Positions 10,846 through 20,438 of a DNA stretch of 64,000 nt are shown in pieces; position 1 is the first letter of the stretch, and every line of letters begins with the position of its first letter. Origin of the DNA: Leishmania martiniquensis (taxonomy: Eukaryota; Euglenozoa; Kinetoplastea; Trypanosomatida; Trypanosomatidae); NCBI RefSeq assembly GCF_017916325.1, contig NC_090140.1, positions 69,501 to 133,500 of the forward strand, given 5' to 3'. Both the position numbers and the translations under genes were made by a program. The notes under the pieces were generated by a model that saw nothing but the letters and a program-made list of their open reading frames with translations, was not told the origin of the DNA and did no database searches.

Positions 10846-12783
10846 ATGGCCTCCCACCACGCTGCGTTCTCGCCATCTCTCACGTTGGCGGGTATGGATT
10901 ACATATCTCCGTCTGCGGCCTGCATCAAACCAACTCGGATTGCCACCGGTGGCGGCAAGACAGTCGGCCCGGATGGGCCAAGCGAGCCGGCAATCGGTGC
11001 TGTCGGCACGAAGCGTGGCGGTAACGCACCATCGCTTTCCCCAGGCACCGCTGGTGACCCCCAGTACGCTGATGTTGTGAAGATCACGCTGCAAGACTGT
11101 CTGGCGTGTAGCGGATGTGTGACAACCGCAGAAACAGTGCTGGTTAGCGCGCAGAGTCGCTACGAGATTGTGTCTGCCCTCCTTGCGTCGTCCACCTCGC
11201 CGTCATCGTCAGCGACGAAGACGGGGAGCACCTCTCGTCCTCGTCTAGTGAGCATCAGCTCCCAGTCTTGTGCCTCTCTCGCCGCGTACCTTCGCATGCC
11301 CATGGCTACTGTGTACGAGCTGGTGGCTGGCTTCATGCGCGCAATACTGACGACAGCAGGGCTGCGGGAGGCCGCAAGGAAAGGCGAGATGACTGCCGCG
11401 AAGTCGCTGGGTGATGCCATGGGCAACGAGGAGGAGACGCTGCCGGACGAGGAGGCGAGGCGCGCACCGCAGACAGCAGCGACAGACGCCGCCATGACTC
11501 TTCTCTCAGAGCTGGAAGCGTCCATCTATGTGATCGACCTCGAGTGGGCAGAGCGGCTCTCTGCAGAGCTGACGGCGCGAGAGTACGAGCGGCGCCTTCG
11601 CGGCGGCGGCAGTGTGGAGGTCGGGCCGCTTCCATTGATCGTCTCGGCATGCCCAGGCTGGGTGTGCTACTGCGAGAAGCAGGGCTCACAGCTGCTGCCT
11701 CACCTCTGCCCTGTCATGTCAGCCCAAGGCATCGCTGGCAGCTACGCGAAGCGCACGGTTGCCGCTGATCTCTACCATGTGTCGATTCAGCCCTGCTTTG
11801 ACCGAAAGCTCGAGGCTGCGCGGGACTCGATGCTGTCGACGGCAGACGCGGACGCGTCGGTCTTTTACACCGACTGCGTTCTAAGCACCGCCGAGCTGCT
11901 GGAGTGGATGAGAGAGGTGGACGCAACGCTTCCGTGGCGGGGGCGGCTGGACACGAGCGTCGCCGCCCCCTTGGCGGAGGATGACCGCACAGGGCCCTCA
12001 GCTCAGCAGTCCGTCCAGTCGAACGAGGAAGAAACGCCCGCTTCAGCGTCGGCCCCTGCGGTCTCCGAGCACGCCCGCGATGCGGCGCGGCTCGCGGGCA
12101 GTGGCAGCTATCACCAAGCGGTTATCGCTCATCGTCTCCGCACGGAGGGCGCGGCAGCGCCGCCATCATCATCTTCGCCAGAAACCCTCGCCACCATTGC
12201 GTACGAAGTAAAGCGCAACCGCAATCATCAGCTCGTCACCTGTGCCGCCCTGCCGAAGGAGGTGTTCTGCCTCGGCTACGGCTTTCAGCAAGTTCAGAAC
12301 GTGGTGCGCGGCCTCAAGAGGCGCATACCTGCCATGAGCAGCTACACGTTCATCGAGCTCATGGCGTGCCCGGATGGGTGCTTGAACGGTGGAGGGCAGC
12401 TGCGGCTGGCACAACAGCTGCACGCAGAGGTGCTGGACGCCGTCATTGACGCCTACGCGAAGAACCTGGAGGAGGGCCGTCCGAAGAGCGGCCCTGGCGC
12501 AGCGACTGTTTCTGCTCCCTCGGCCGCGGCACCCGCCGGCGGGTTTACTAGCGCACACTGTGACAGCGACTACACCATGAAGGTGCAGCGGCGCCGCGTG
12601 GAGGCCCTGGCGCAACCCCTCCAGAACAGCGCTCAGGCAGCACAGCAGCCCTTTGCAGATGCCACCATCACTGCGAGAGCCTCCTTGCTGGGGGACGCGC
12701 TATGGCGCTGCACCTTTCGCGACCGCGAGAAGGAGTTCGCCGAGATGCTGGACAACGGCAACGTGCACAGCTTAAAGTGGTGA
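10846..12783 (+). CDS. NAR1: Nar1/IOP1/CIAO3-type cytosolic Fe-S assembly factor (iron-only hydrogenase-like)
   Basis: A protein of 645 residues. The N-terminal cluster ligands of the family are present: C26 in the AACIKP context and C85-x2-C88-x2-C91. The second cluster's ligands are C269 in CPGW, C317 in PCFDRK, and C508 and C512 in ACPDGC. The pattern DYISPSAACIKP and the FIELMACPDGCLNGGGQ block are typical. Nar1 acts in the cytosolic iron-sulfur protein assembly pathway, passing clusters to the CIA targeting complex; it is not an active hydrogenase. I chose the ATG at 10846 because it leaves about 25 residues before the first cysteine, as in human and yeast Nar1, and follows a pyrimidine tract with AG at 10821. 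Upstream in-frame ATGs at 10618 and 10768 would add low-complexity sequence. The protein is longer than the usual 480-490 residues because of insertions between the two halves and near the C terminus. Confidence 0.94.
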   Translation: MASHHAAFSPSLTLAGMDYISPSAACIKPTRIATGGGKTVGPDGPSEPAIGAVGTKRGGNAPSLSPGTAGDPQYADVVKITLQDCLACSGCVTTAETVLVSAQSRYEIVSALLASSTSPSSSATKTGSTSRPRLVSISSQSCASLAAYLRMPMATVYELVAGFMRAILTTAGLREAARKGEMTAAKSLGDAMGNEEETLPDEEARRAPQTAATDAAMTLLSELEASIYVIDLEWAERLSAELTAREYERRLRGGGSVEVGPLPLIVSACPGWVCYCEKQGSQLLPHLCPVMSAQGIAGSYAKRTVAADLYHVSIQPCFDRKLEAARDSMLSTADADASVFYTDCVLSTAELLEWMREVDATLPWRGRLDTSVAAPLAEDDRTGPSAQQSVQSNEEETPASASAPAVSEHARDAARLAGSGSYHQAVIAHRLRTEGAAAPPSSSSPETLATIAYEVKRNRNHQLVTCAALPKEVFCLGYGFQQVQNVVRGLKRRIPAMSSYTFIELMACPDGCLNGGGQLRLAQQLHAEVLDAVIDAYAKNLEEGRPKSGPGAATVSAPSAAAPAGGFTSAHCDSDYTMKVQRRRVEALAQPLQNSAQAAQQPFADATITARASLLGDALWRCTFRDREKEFAEMLDNGNVHSLKW

Positions 12784-14049
12784 GTGCCAACGAACCGTAA
12801 AGAGGTGCGGGGAAGAGGCGTGTGTGTGGTTGGGGGGGGGGGGGGAGCGGCGGCGTTCATCGCTCGCGAGGAAAAGGGGGCGAACGGCTATCCGGACTCG
12901 GCTTAATCTTTGGGCGGCACATCACGTCCATCTCCATTGCTCGCTGTCGACCTCCCTTACCCTTCCCTCTCTCTTCCTGCCCCCCCTCGCTCCCCCCACA
13001 AGACGCACCCCCTTGTCTGTGGCGGAAGGAGGGGTCACACATTCGCACACACACACACACAGACAGAGAAACAGACGCGTCTCTTCGATACGGCAGTCGG
13101 CGACGACTCTGTGGGATTCGGCCTTCACAGATGCAGTGCTCATTTCCTTTGTCACGTGCGGCGTGTTGCACCGGCGCTACTCCACCTAAATCCTCTCTTC
13201 TCGCGTGTCGCCTACGCCCGACCCATCCCCACTCCCAGCCGCTAACGGTCACGAGCGATGGTGCCGTCTGCCCGCATCCTCTTCTGCAGCGAGGGGACGA
13301 CGAAAAGAACGCCATCGCTACTGCCGAAGGATGAGGCGCTGCGCCCCGGTGCCTCCGTTAGGATTCACAGGCTGACTGCCTCTCACAGCGCATACTTTCG
13401 TCCGCTGCATGTCTTCCGCACTTCTTTTTTTTTACGCCTTCATCTGCTGTTGCTCTAGGCGTTGACTGTCGATCCTGCACACGCTCGACCTCCATCGCTT
13501 CCTACACCCCCCCGCGCCAACCTACACTCGCGCAACCACCACCCTGACGAACTCGCTCCCTTTTTTTTTTTGAGGGGGAGGGCTTCGTTCATAGGAACAG
13601 CAGCGAGACGATCAGCGCAGTCGCTGGTGGTACCCACACGTGTCCCTAGCATACACGCACCCACACAGACAGACAGATACACTCATACAAAGAGGCACGT
13701 AGCGAAGCACCGACGCTTTTAACTCCTGCAGGGCCAGAGAGAGAGAAGGGGGGAGCCCTCCTGCGAGCTGGCGCCCTTTCGCGCCTTTTTTCCCTCGCTC
13801 CCTCCCCCACTCAGACGCATACACTGGCACGTGCCCCTCATGCAGCTGTCTTCGCTGTAGGCTATAGCGTTCCTTCTGCGCGTCCAGTCGCACGACACGG
13901 ATACACTCAAGCGTACGTATGTGAACGCGTTTGTGTTTGTGTGGGGGAAGAGGGACTTATTTCCTTCATGTGCGGGTGTCTGTCCCCCGTCCGTGATGGC
14001 GCTGCAGACAACGGCAATACACTCCTCCTCTCTCCGATAGGTTGCGCGT
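12784..14049 (+). other. intergenic region after the Nar1 gene
   Basis: No gene seen. It begins with a G-rich stretch including a run of about 13 G at 12833-12845, then CT-rich tracts, a (CA)n run near 13043-13063, poly-T runs near 13425 and 13560, and mixed sequence leading into the decayed gene. The upstream limit of that pseudogene is uncertain. Confidence 0.5.
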
Positions 14050-16266
14050 ATAATGTCTTGCGCGCGTCAGCGAAGGCCGCCAGCGCGTACCTGTCCCTTT
14101 CGCCAGATGTATCGAGAGCTTCTTGATGTGGGTCAGCGAGTGCGTCCCCCGTGTGTTCTGTTGCTATCAGCAATGCCCATGTCAGATCTTGTGCGACCGC
14201 ATTCGTGTGTGTCTCCTTTACGAGGGGCCGGACTGGTGGACTGAAATCTCCTTTGCAGCACCTCTGCTCCGCCTTCCGTCGATGTCAAGGGCCCGAACCT
14301 CACGGACTCATCCGCGACGCGGCCGCTGTGCGCTTCTCACCGCCACCCCGGCGATGTGGGAGTGCTCGACACTGCTGGTTAGCGCCCTCCTCTTCTACGT
14401 GCTGTCCGCGACGGCCCCAGAAGCGTTCACGTAAATGGCGCACGGTGCCACCCCCCCACACCCCACACCCCGTCGAGCAGCCGCGGTGCCACACGCACTA
14501 CAGTTGCGACAGGGGCAGAACAGCGTCGAAAGGGGCGGCGGACCTGTCTGCGCTTCGACATCGTCTGCACGCTCAGTTTATGCATCACAGATTCTGTCAA
14601 CGGTCTGATGAACAGCACACGAACGTCACCGGGTGGAACGGCTCTGTCGTCATGCCTGGCCTCAGCCTCGTCCTCTTCTACCTCTCTGCCGCTACCGCCG
14701 GTCCACCGTACTTCACCTCAGAGATCTGCTACACGGAGGCGAACTGCACGCTCCCGTGCGCCGGTGCACCCATGGGGTATGTGTTGGGGCGTGCGCGGTA
14801 AGACGTGCCATCATGCCGCTCCTCGTGGCGCTCTTGCTGTTGTTGACGTCCGTTGGCTGCGCCGGGCTCTTCATCTCGTACGTTCGCAAGCGCGCAGTAG
14901 AGGGGTACCACGAACTTGACACAGAATGCCGGTGGTAACTCGGCCTTCGTTGACCGCCTTACCGACCCGACGATCACCGCAGCGCACGCCGCGTACATGT
15001 CGCCCCTCGTCCGTGTCTTCCGCCACCTTTGCGCGGCAGCGGTGCGGGCGGCCCAAAGATACCATCACGCTGCTCACGGTGAGGACACTTTGGGCCACCC
15101 GCACCCGGGTCTCCCTTGCAGCTCGACGCAGGGCGCTCCTCACCCACCCCGCCATGCGAAGCACCGTCTCCTGCGAGGTCCACTTACGCACCTCAGGCCA
15201 TCGAAGCCGATTTTGAGAAGCCCCACGCCGTCGCCTCGCCCAGCACGCCAGAGGGCGGCTACGCTCATAGCCACCAGGACGCCGAAAGACGGTGCCCAAT
15301 CTTTCTCACCGGCATCGCATCTTCATCCACCCGCCCCCATCCGCCATGACCTTGAGGTATACCCCCCGCCCCGACGGTCTCGAGATGATATCACCACATT
15401 CGTGCAACTACGACTCCTCCTGCCAGCAGCCACGGGAAGCCCCTCGACTGACACGGCAGCAGCCGATCGACACTCCCGATGCTGCATCAGCGAACGCGGC
15501 TCATTCCGCACCTGACAGAGTGCAGCAGCAGGCTGCGGAGGAGGCGGCCCGCCTGAAGCCGGGGGTGGCGTGTGGGATGGCGTGCTCGATGGCGACTGTA
15601 CTTGGTGATGTCGTGCGGGCCTCAATGAAGTGCTCAGAGGAGGAGCGTAGGGCGAACAGGATGAGCGGCGTGCCACCTCGGGCCTTTCATGGGCTCTTGC
15701 TGGCCGAGGACGTGGGAGAAGGGACGCTGAGAGTCACCGGGCCGCACGAGAGCGGGCCGGCATACGAGGGCGGTGTTCGGATGGGCGACAGGGTGGTGCG
15801 AATATGCGGTGTGGATGTTCGCTCAACGGCAATGGTACGGCAGGTGGTTGATGCACGCTGATGACGGAGAGGAACCAGGAGTACACTGTAGTGCTATGCA
15901 TCAGGGCGGCGGACCCGCAGCACAGAAGCCGTCTTTGATTTCCTCAATGTGCACAAGCACGATCGAATCGATAGCCGCTGCGGGTACGGCGTTTTGGACC
16001 CGATGATGTTGCTCAGTGGCCCAGGCGTTTGAGAGGCCGCCACACCACCAAAGCCGATTGAGGCGGCAGCCCTTCCTCGCTCCTCAGATTTGCCTCCGAG
16101 CGCACGTTCAGCTTATGTGGCGACGCAGAAAGACTCTCGTGCAGGAGTCTTCGGCGTCTCAGAGAGCGGGCAGCCGCATCAGCAGCCAAGCGGGACGGCT
16201 GTGGCGACTTCAGCAGTTCCGCTGAAGGGGCGCACACCATCGAAGGGCACATGCAGACGTCACTGA
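14050..16266 (+). pseudogene. decayed gene for a membrane protein with a C-terminal PDZ-like domain
   Basis: Protein-like sequence runs through all three + frames with many stops. Pieces in order: hydrophobic leader-like segments around 14370-14430 and 14652-14710 (they resemble each other, with FYVLSATAPEAFT and FYLSAATAGPPYFT); a Cys-containing segment (CYTEANCTLPC) at 14730-14765; a transmembrane segment (MPLLVALLLLLTSVGCAGLF) at 14813-14872 followed by basic residues; then linker sequence; then from 15346 a 171-codon frame with a PDZ-like core (GPAYEGGVRMGDRVVRICGV). This frame stops at 15859, the last strand of the PDZ fold (EYTVVLCIR) continues in another frame from 15861, and the original frame resumes near 15925. 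A TGA at 16030 interrupts it; it is then open to 16264. The 5' limit is unclear. The protein family is not recognised. Confidence 0.6.
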
Positions 16267-17514
16267 TGCTTGCATGCGTGTGTGTTGGCGATGGCGAGTG
16301 ATGTACGATGCGTATGATGGGGCTCCTGTGCCGTCGGTATCGACGCAGCCACGGGCATGCACACCGCCCCCCCCCTTGTACACGGCAATGTGAGGCTCAA
16401 CGATTCATTGGCGCTGCTGCACAGAGTCCTGCGTGCGCAGCGTCTCATTCGCACGCTTTTCTTGCAGCCACTGCAGAGTTCTCTTCTCTTCATCGCATGG
16501 GCGCTAAAGGTGACGCGTGGGGGCTGGCACAAGCGAGGGATAGGGATGGATGACGTGGCGGAGCAGCAAGTGTGTCCTGTGTCTCGCTCCCCCCTTTCCA
16601 CCCTCTCGCCGTCTCCCTCCCTCGTGCGCTCCTCTCAACATCGCATGGAGCGTGTGGCCCTTGAATGCGCGTTTCTTTTCCTCTCGCCATGGTCGGCGGT
16701 GATCATTCCGTTGACAGCCCTCCGAACTGGTTGCCGAGGCTCGACTTGCCGGCAGAAGAGCGGCACCGCATCATCGCCCCGCACGGTGCCGGCGTGAGCA
16801 GCTGCGCGCACAACACGCAGCAGCAGTTTGTATGTCTAGCAACATCTGCCGCCCTCTTCCCCGTTTTTATGGGCGTACGATCCTCATACTCGTTATCTTG
16901 AGTGCCCATCAGAGGGGACGCTGATGAGCACCAGGGCTGTCTGCGTGTCCGTGCACCGTGCTAAAGTTTGAACGCCCTCGGCATTCACACCTCTCTACTC
17001 TTTCGGGGTGCCGAACATCTGTCCTGTCGTTGTGGACTGTCTGCCTCGACCCTCCATTTCCACCTCTGCCCCCCACACACACACACGCTCCTCTGCATTG
17101 CGCTGACGCACACTGCTGTGTTGGTGCAGTGTGCCGTTGGTGACACGCACCCGCGGCGCCTCTCCTGCCTCCGCGGCTCGGGGGAGAAAAGGGTGAGCTG
17201 AGGGAGCGGCGGCGGAGGAGTGGGTGGGGCAATCGGAGGAGTGATGCGCCTCATAATGCGGCGTTGTGTATTCACTCCTCTCACTGATCGGCTCGCTTTT
17301 TTCTTCCGCGGCCTCTGCGAAGGAGAGCGCCTCCTCTCTCTCTCTCTGTGCTCCTCCCCTCTCCCTCCCACGCCCCACTTCGTCGTGTGTGCTGCTACTG
17401 CGGACAAATTATATCAGCATCCGAGCTCACACGCTTCTCACGCACACCCCACCCCTTCACAGAGAGAGAGAGTAGTGCATACAGCTCGAAGGTGCGGCGC
17501 GTGTGTGCCTCCTC
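16267..17514 (+). other. intergenic region with one possible small gene
   Basis: Mostly non-coding. Pyrimidine-rich tracts lie at 16585-16630, 17040-17095 and 17330-17375, and a (GA) run lies at 17460-17473 shortly before the next gene. The only candidate coding stretch is 16689-16901, listed separately. Confidence 0.5.
16689..16901 (+). CDS. possible small membrane protein, doubtful
   Basis: A 70-residue reading frame starting at ATG 16689; an in-frame ATG at 16665 would add eight residues. Its codons favour G or C in the third position, like the real genes here, and it sits about 60 bases after a strong pyrimidine tract. The composition is balanced, not low-complexity. It begins MVGGDHSVDSPPNW and has one hydrophobic segment near the C terminus (FVCLATSAALFPVFMGV). 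No family is recognised. It could be a short mitochondrial or membrane protein or a chance frame. Conservation in related species would decide. Confidence 0.33.
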   Translation: MVGGDHSVDSPPNWLPRLDLPAEERHRIIAPHGAGVSSCAHNTQQQFVCLATSAALFPVFMGVRSSYSLS

Positions 17515-17808
17515 ATGCCACGCGCGTACTACAAGCCTTTTACGGCCTATGAGGAGGCCTTCGGCTTTCATGGGACGCGCCGCATCGCGCACATCATGTG
17601 CTCTGTGCTCTTCGGTGGGCTTCTGCTCAAGGTCATGCTGCTGATCAAGTACAGCTCCGTCTCCAATCCACAGTGGACCTGGCCGCTGGAGGACGATCCA
17701 CGGTACCAAGAGCTGATGGAGCGGCGTCTAGCACTCGCCGAAGAGGTATCAGCGCAGGAATCGATAAAGAGAGCGATGCGCACAAGGCGCGCGGCACCAC
17801 CCGCGTAG
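17515..17808 (+). CDS. small single-pass membrane protein, conserved-type hypothetical
   Basis: A protein of 97 residues starting at ATG 17515, after a CT-rich block and a short purine stretch. The N-terminal 25 residues are aromatic-rich (YYKPFTAYEEAFGF) and followed by basic residues. One hydrophobic helix spans about residues 27-46 (IMCSVLFGGLLLKVMLLIKY). The C-terminal half is charged and probably helical (DPRYQELMERRLALAEEV). Size and layout resemble the small accessory subunits of kinetoplastid mitochondrial inner-membrane complexes, but this is only inference from shape. No family motif is recognised. The balanced composition and biased codons make it likely to be a real gene. Confidence 0.7.
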   Translation: MPRAYYKPFTAYEEAFGFHGTRRIAHIMCSVLFGGLLLKVMLLIKYSSVSNPQWTWPLEDDPRYQELMERRLALAEEVSAQESIKRAMRTRRAAPPA

Positions 17809-18525
17809 TGCGCATCGGAAGGGAAAAAGATGAGAAGAAGTCACTCCCCCCCACACACACACGCACACACACCACCACCGCCACGACCGCGACCGCCTCC
17901 CCTCGATGCTGAATGGGAAGGCAAGGAGAGGAGGAGGCGTACGTGTACGTGTGTGCGTGCGTGCTGGGAGGATGTGAAGCGGAGGTGAAGCGTCGCCGGT
18001 GCTGCGCATCGCACAGAACTCACTGCCCTCTCCTTTATGCTTGGGCGTGTCCGTGTGGGCGTATCCAAGTGCGCACTCCTGTGAAACGTCTGCATTAGGC
18101 TTCGTGCCATCATCATCACCAGCGCCTTCTCTCTCTTTCACCTCCCTCCCTCTGTGCCTCTTCTATCGACTGTGAATGTATCGATAGCACGAGGCATGTA
18201 CATCAGGAGGGGAGGGTACCCCACCCACCGCCGCCGCCAGAAAAGTGAAAGCGCAGGCTCGCATCCGCGAACGTGCCTACCCGTGAGCGTCTACTCGTCG
18301 GCACTAGCTTTGTCGTCCATCCCTCCTCCCCCCCACACACTCCCTTTCTTCTCTAGCCGATCAACAGCAGCATGGCTCGTTCACTCCTCCCTCCCTTCCA
18401 CTCCCCCCCTCTTCCCACCTCAGCGCACGAGCACACAGCAGCTCTCCTGATCCCGATTGGCGCACCCCTTCTCCCCCATCACCCGCCCCTGCGTGGCAGC
18501 CTTTTCCTTCACTATCGCATAACTC
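17809..18525 (+). other. intergenic region
   Basis: No gene seen. It holds a (CA)n run near 17850-17873, a CT-rich region at 18125-18165, and a pyrimidine tract at 18310-18510 that probably serves splicing of the ankyrin gene. Confidence 0.6.
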
Positions 18526-19692
18526 ATGAACAAACATCCGCGAGACTTATGCACCGCTGCCTTTGAGGGCGACACAGCCCGTGTGCAGCAACTTGTGACG
18601 GCGGCCGGCGTGTATGGTGAGCGGTGGCATTCACCGTTTCTCGTCGATACAAGTGCAGCAGCGCGCGATGCGCTGGCCAACTGGGAGGCTGCCGGGGATG
18701 GTGAGGCCAGCGACGGCGGTGGCACGGAGGAGGACATGGAGGAGGTGCTGGGGGAGGAGGAGATGGCAAAGCTGACGGCGCACCCATCCCTGCGCAGCAT
18801 CTTGAAGCTCTATAGCCTGGATGCGCCGCCCAGCGAGAGCGTCAGTGACGAGGAGGGCGCAGGTGCACACAGCCAAGATGATGATGCCACGCTACTGGAT
18901 GAAGAAGCCGAGGAGGCGGCGGAGGAGGATCGGCAGGCGCAGCAGCGCGACATGTTCCTCTACAAGCGCCTGCTCGCCCACCAACTGCACCGTCAAAGCG
19001 TTGCCCAGCACATTCAGCAGCACGGCTTGCTGCGCATGAGCGCAACGCCGCCTGTGGACATAACCCTCTATGGTATTCTCTTCTCGTGCCGTGAGGTGCC
19101 GGCTGCTACGGAGGAGGCGGCAGCGACAGCGTTGGAAAGCTCGGTGCCCCTGCAAGTGCGGTGGCAGCCGAGCAAGCGCAGTCGCTACGCTGGTACGCCC
19201 CTCCACTGGGCCGTCCTCGCCCGCGAGCATGACATGGTGCGCTTCCTCGTCGAGCACGGTGCTGATTGCACGGCAGGACTGAAGGCGCTCACGCACGACG
19301 GTGCCGCGCCGGATGCGCAGCTTCTCATGCTGGACCAAAAGGTGCTGGCGATGCTGACGCCTGCAAGCATGGCCGCTGCCAACGAGTCACATCGCACACT
19401 CGAAGTGCTGGAGAGAGCTGTAGCTGCGCAAGCAGCGAGGCGCGCGGACGAGGAGGCTTTCTTTGCTCTGTTGGAGGAGCGTCTGCGCCGGCGCAAGGAG
19501 ATGTACCTGCACCGTCGAGAGGAAGCACGCGTGCAGCGAGCGCGGGAAGCCGAGGAGCAGGCGAGGCGCGCGGAGGCTGAGGAGGCAGAGGAAGCGGAGG
19601 AAGCGACGGAGGGCAATATGTCGGGTGAAGATAACGAAGACGGAAGCGACGGCGAAGACGGGGGCGAAGAGGACGAGGAGGCGGTCAATTAA
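18526..19692 (+). CDS. ankyrin-repeat protein with coiled-coil and acidic tail
   Basis: A protein of 388 residues. The start (MNKHPRDLCTAAFEGDTARV) reads like a first ankyrin helix pair. A clear ankyrin repeat lies at about residues 223-252 (GTPLHWAVLAREHDMVRFLV followed by EHGADC). Acidic Glu-rich stretches lie between (around residues 60-80 and 105-145). Residues 300-360 are rich in Arg, Glu and Ala with heptad-like spacing, probably a long helix or coiled coil. The last 30 residues are almost entirely Glu, Asp, Gly and Ser. Ankyrin repeats mediate protein binding; partner and location cannot be deduced. The start codon follows a long pyrimidine tract. Confidence 0.88.
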   Translation: MNKHPRDLCTAAFEGDTARVQQLVTAAGVYGERWHSPFLVDTSAAARDALANWEAAGDGEASDGGGTEEDMEEVLGEEEMAKLTAHPSLRSILKLYSLDAPPSESVSDEEGAGAHSQDDDATLLDEEAEEAAEEDRQAQQRDMFLYKRLLAHQLHRQSVAQHIQQHGLLRMSATPPVDITLYGILFSCREVPAATEEAAATALESSVPLQVRWQPSKRSRYAGTPLHWAVLAREHDMVRFLVEHGADCTAGLKALTHDGAAPDAQLLMLDQKVLAMLTPASMAAANESHRTLEVLERAVAAQAARRADEEAFFALLEERLRRRKEMYLHRREEARVQRAREAEEQARRAEAEEAEEAEEATEGNMSGEDNEDGSDGEDGGEEDEEAVN

Positions 19693-20438
19693 AGTGATGG
19701 TGCGCGCGTACGTGTGTGTGTGTGTGTGTGTGGAGAAGGGTGCAAGAGAGCGGCTATGAGCGAAGTGCCCTGTCATCACCCGGCGGGCGCACACACACGC
19801 GCAGAAACTATGCGACTGGGACAGATGTACATGTATTCATCGATCGGTGACGGCCATCGCCGAATGCTTCCGTTTCCTCTTGTCTGATCCGCTGCGACAC
19901 GCACCCATGCACACCGGTATGCAGTCTATTCTATCGTGAATGCGCCTCTGCAGAGAGAGAGAGCAGTGGCTCTGCTCCCCTTTCCTGCCTCGCCACCTTC
20001 GCCCCTCGAACCCGTTCGCCATCGGCACTCTCTCCTCCAGCGAACCACCAGTCAGCTGTGCTCTCTCTCTTTCTCTTTTCCTCACTATATTTGTGCGCAT
20101 GCGTTCGCAGCGCTTCCACCCTCCATGCCACGACCCCTGTGCGCCCCTCCCCTCTTCCTCATCTCTCACCCCATTTCCGCTGTATTCATACCCCCACCCC
20201 CGGTGCGCCGCCACGTCGCATGCACCCGACCGCTGGATGTCCCGTACCTTCTGCACCGGGGAAAGGCGCGGTGCATTGCACACCCTTTCCATAGGCACAC
20301 ATACACACGTACACTGACATACACACCTACTCGGTATCTCTCACCGGGAGGTACAGCCATCGGGCGTGCTCCTCCTCCTCGCTGCCTACGCCGTTTTTTT
20401 TTTGTTGGCTCTCATCCCTCGATCCGACTCCCTTCGAG
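19693..20438 (+). other. intergenic region
   Basis: No gene seen. It starts with a (GT)n run at 19714-19732, then mixed sequence, then pyrimidine-rich DNA at 19975-20170 and a poly-T run at 20395-20404 just before the next start. Confidence 0.6.

Noticed and set aside
14800..15220. Possible receptor adenylate cyclase remnant in the decayed region
   Set aside because: A short stretch (PKDTITLLTV...LWAT) vaguely recalls the start of the cyclase domain, but the later conserved cyclase blocks are missing and the C-terminal part is PDZ-like.
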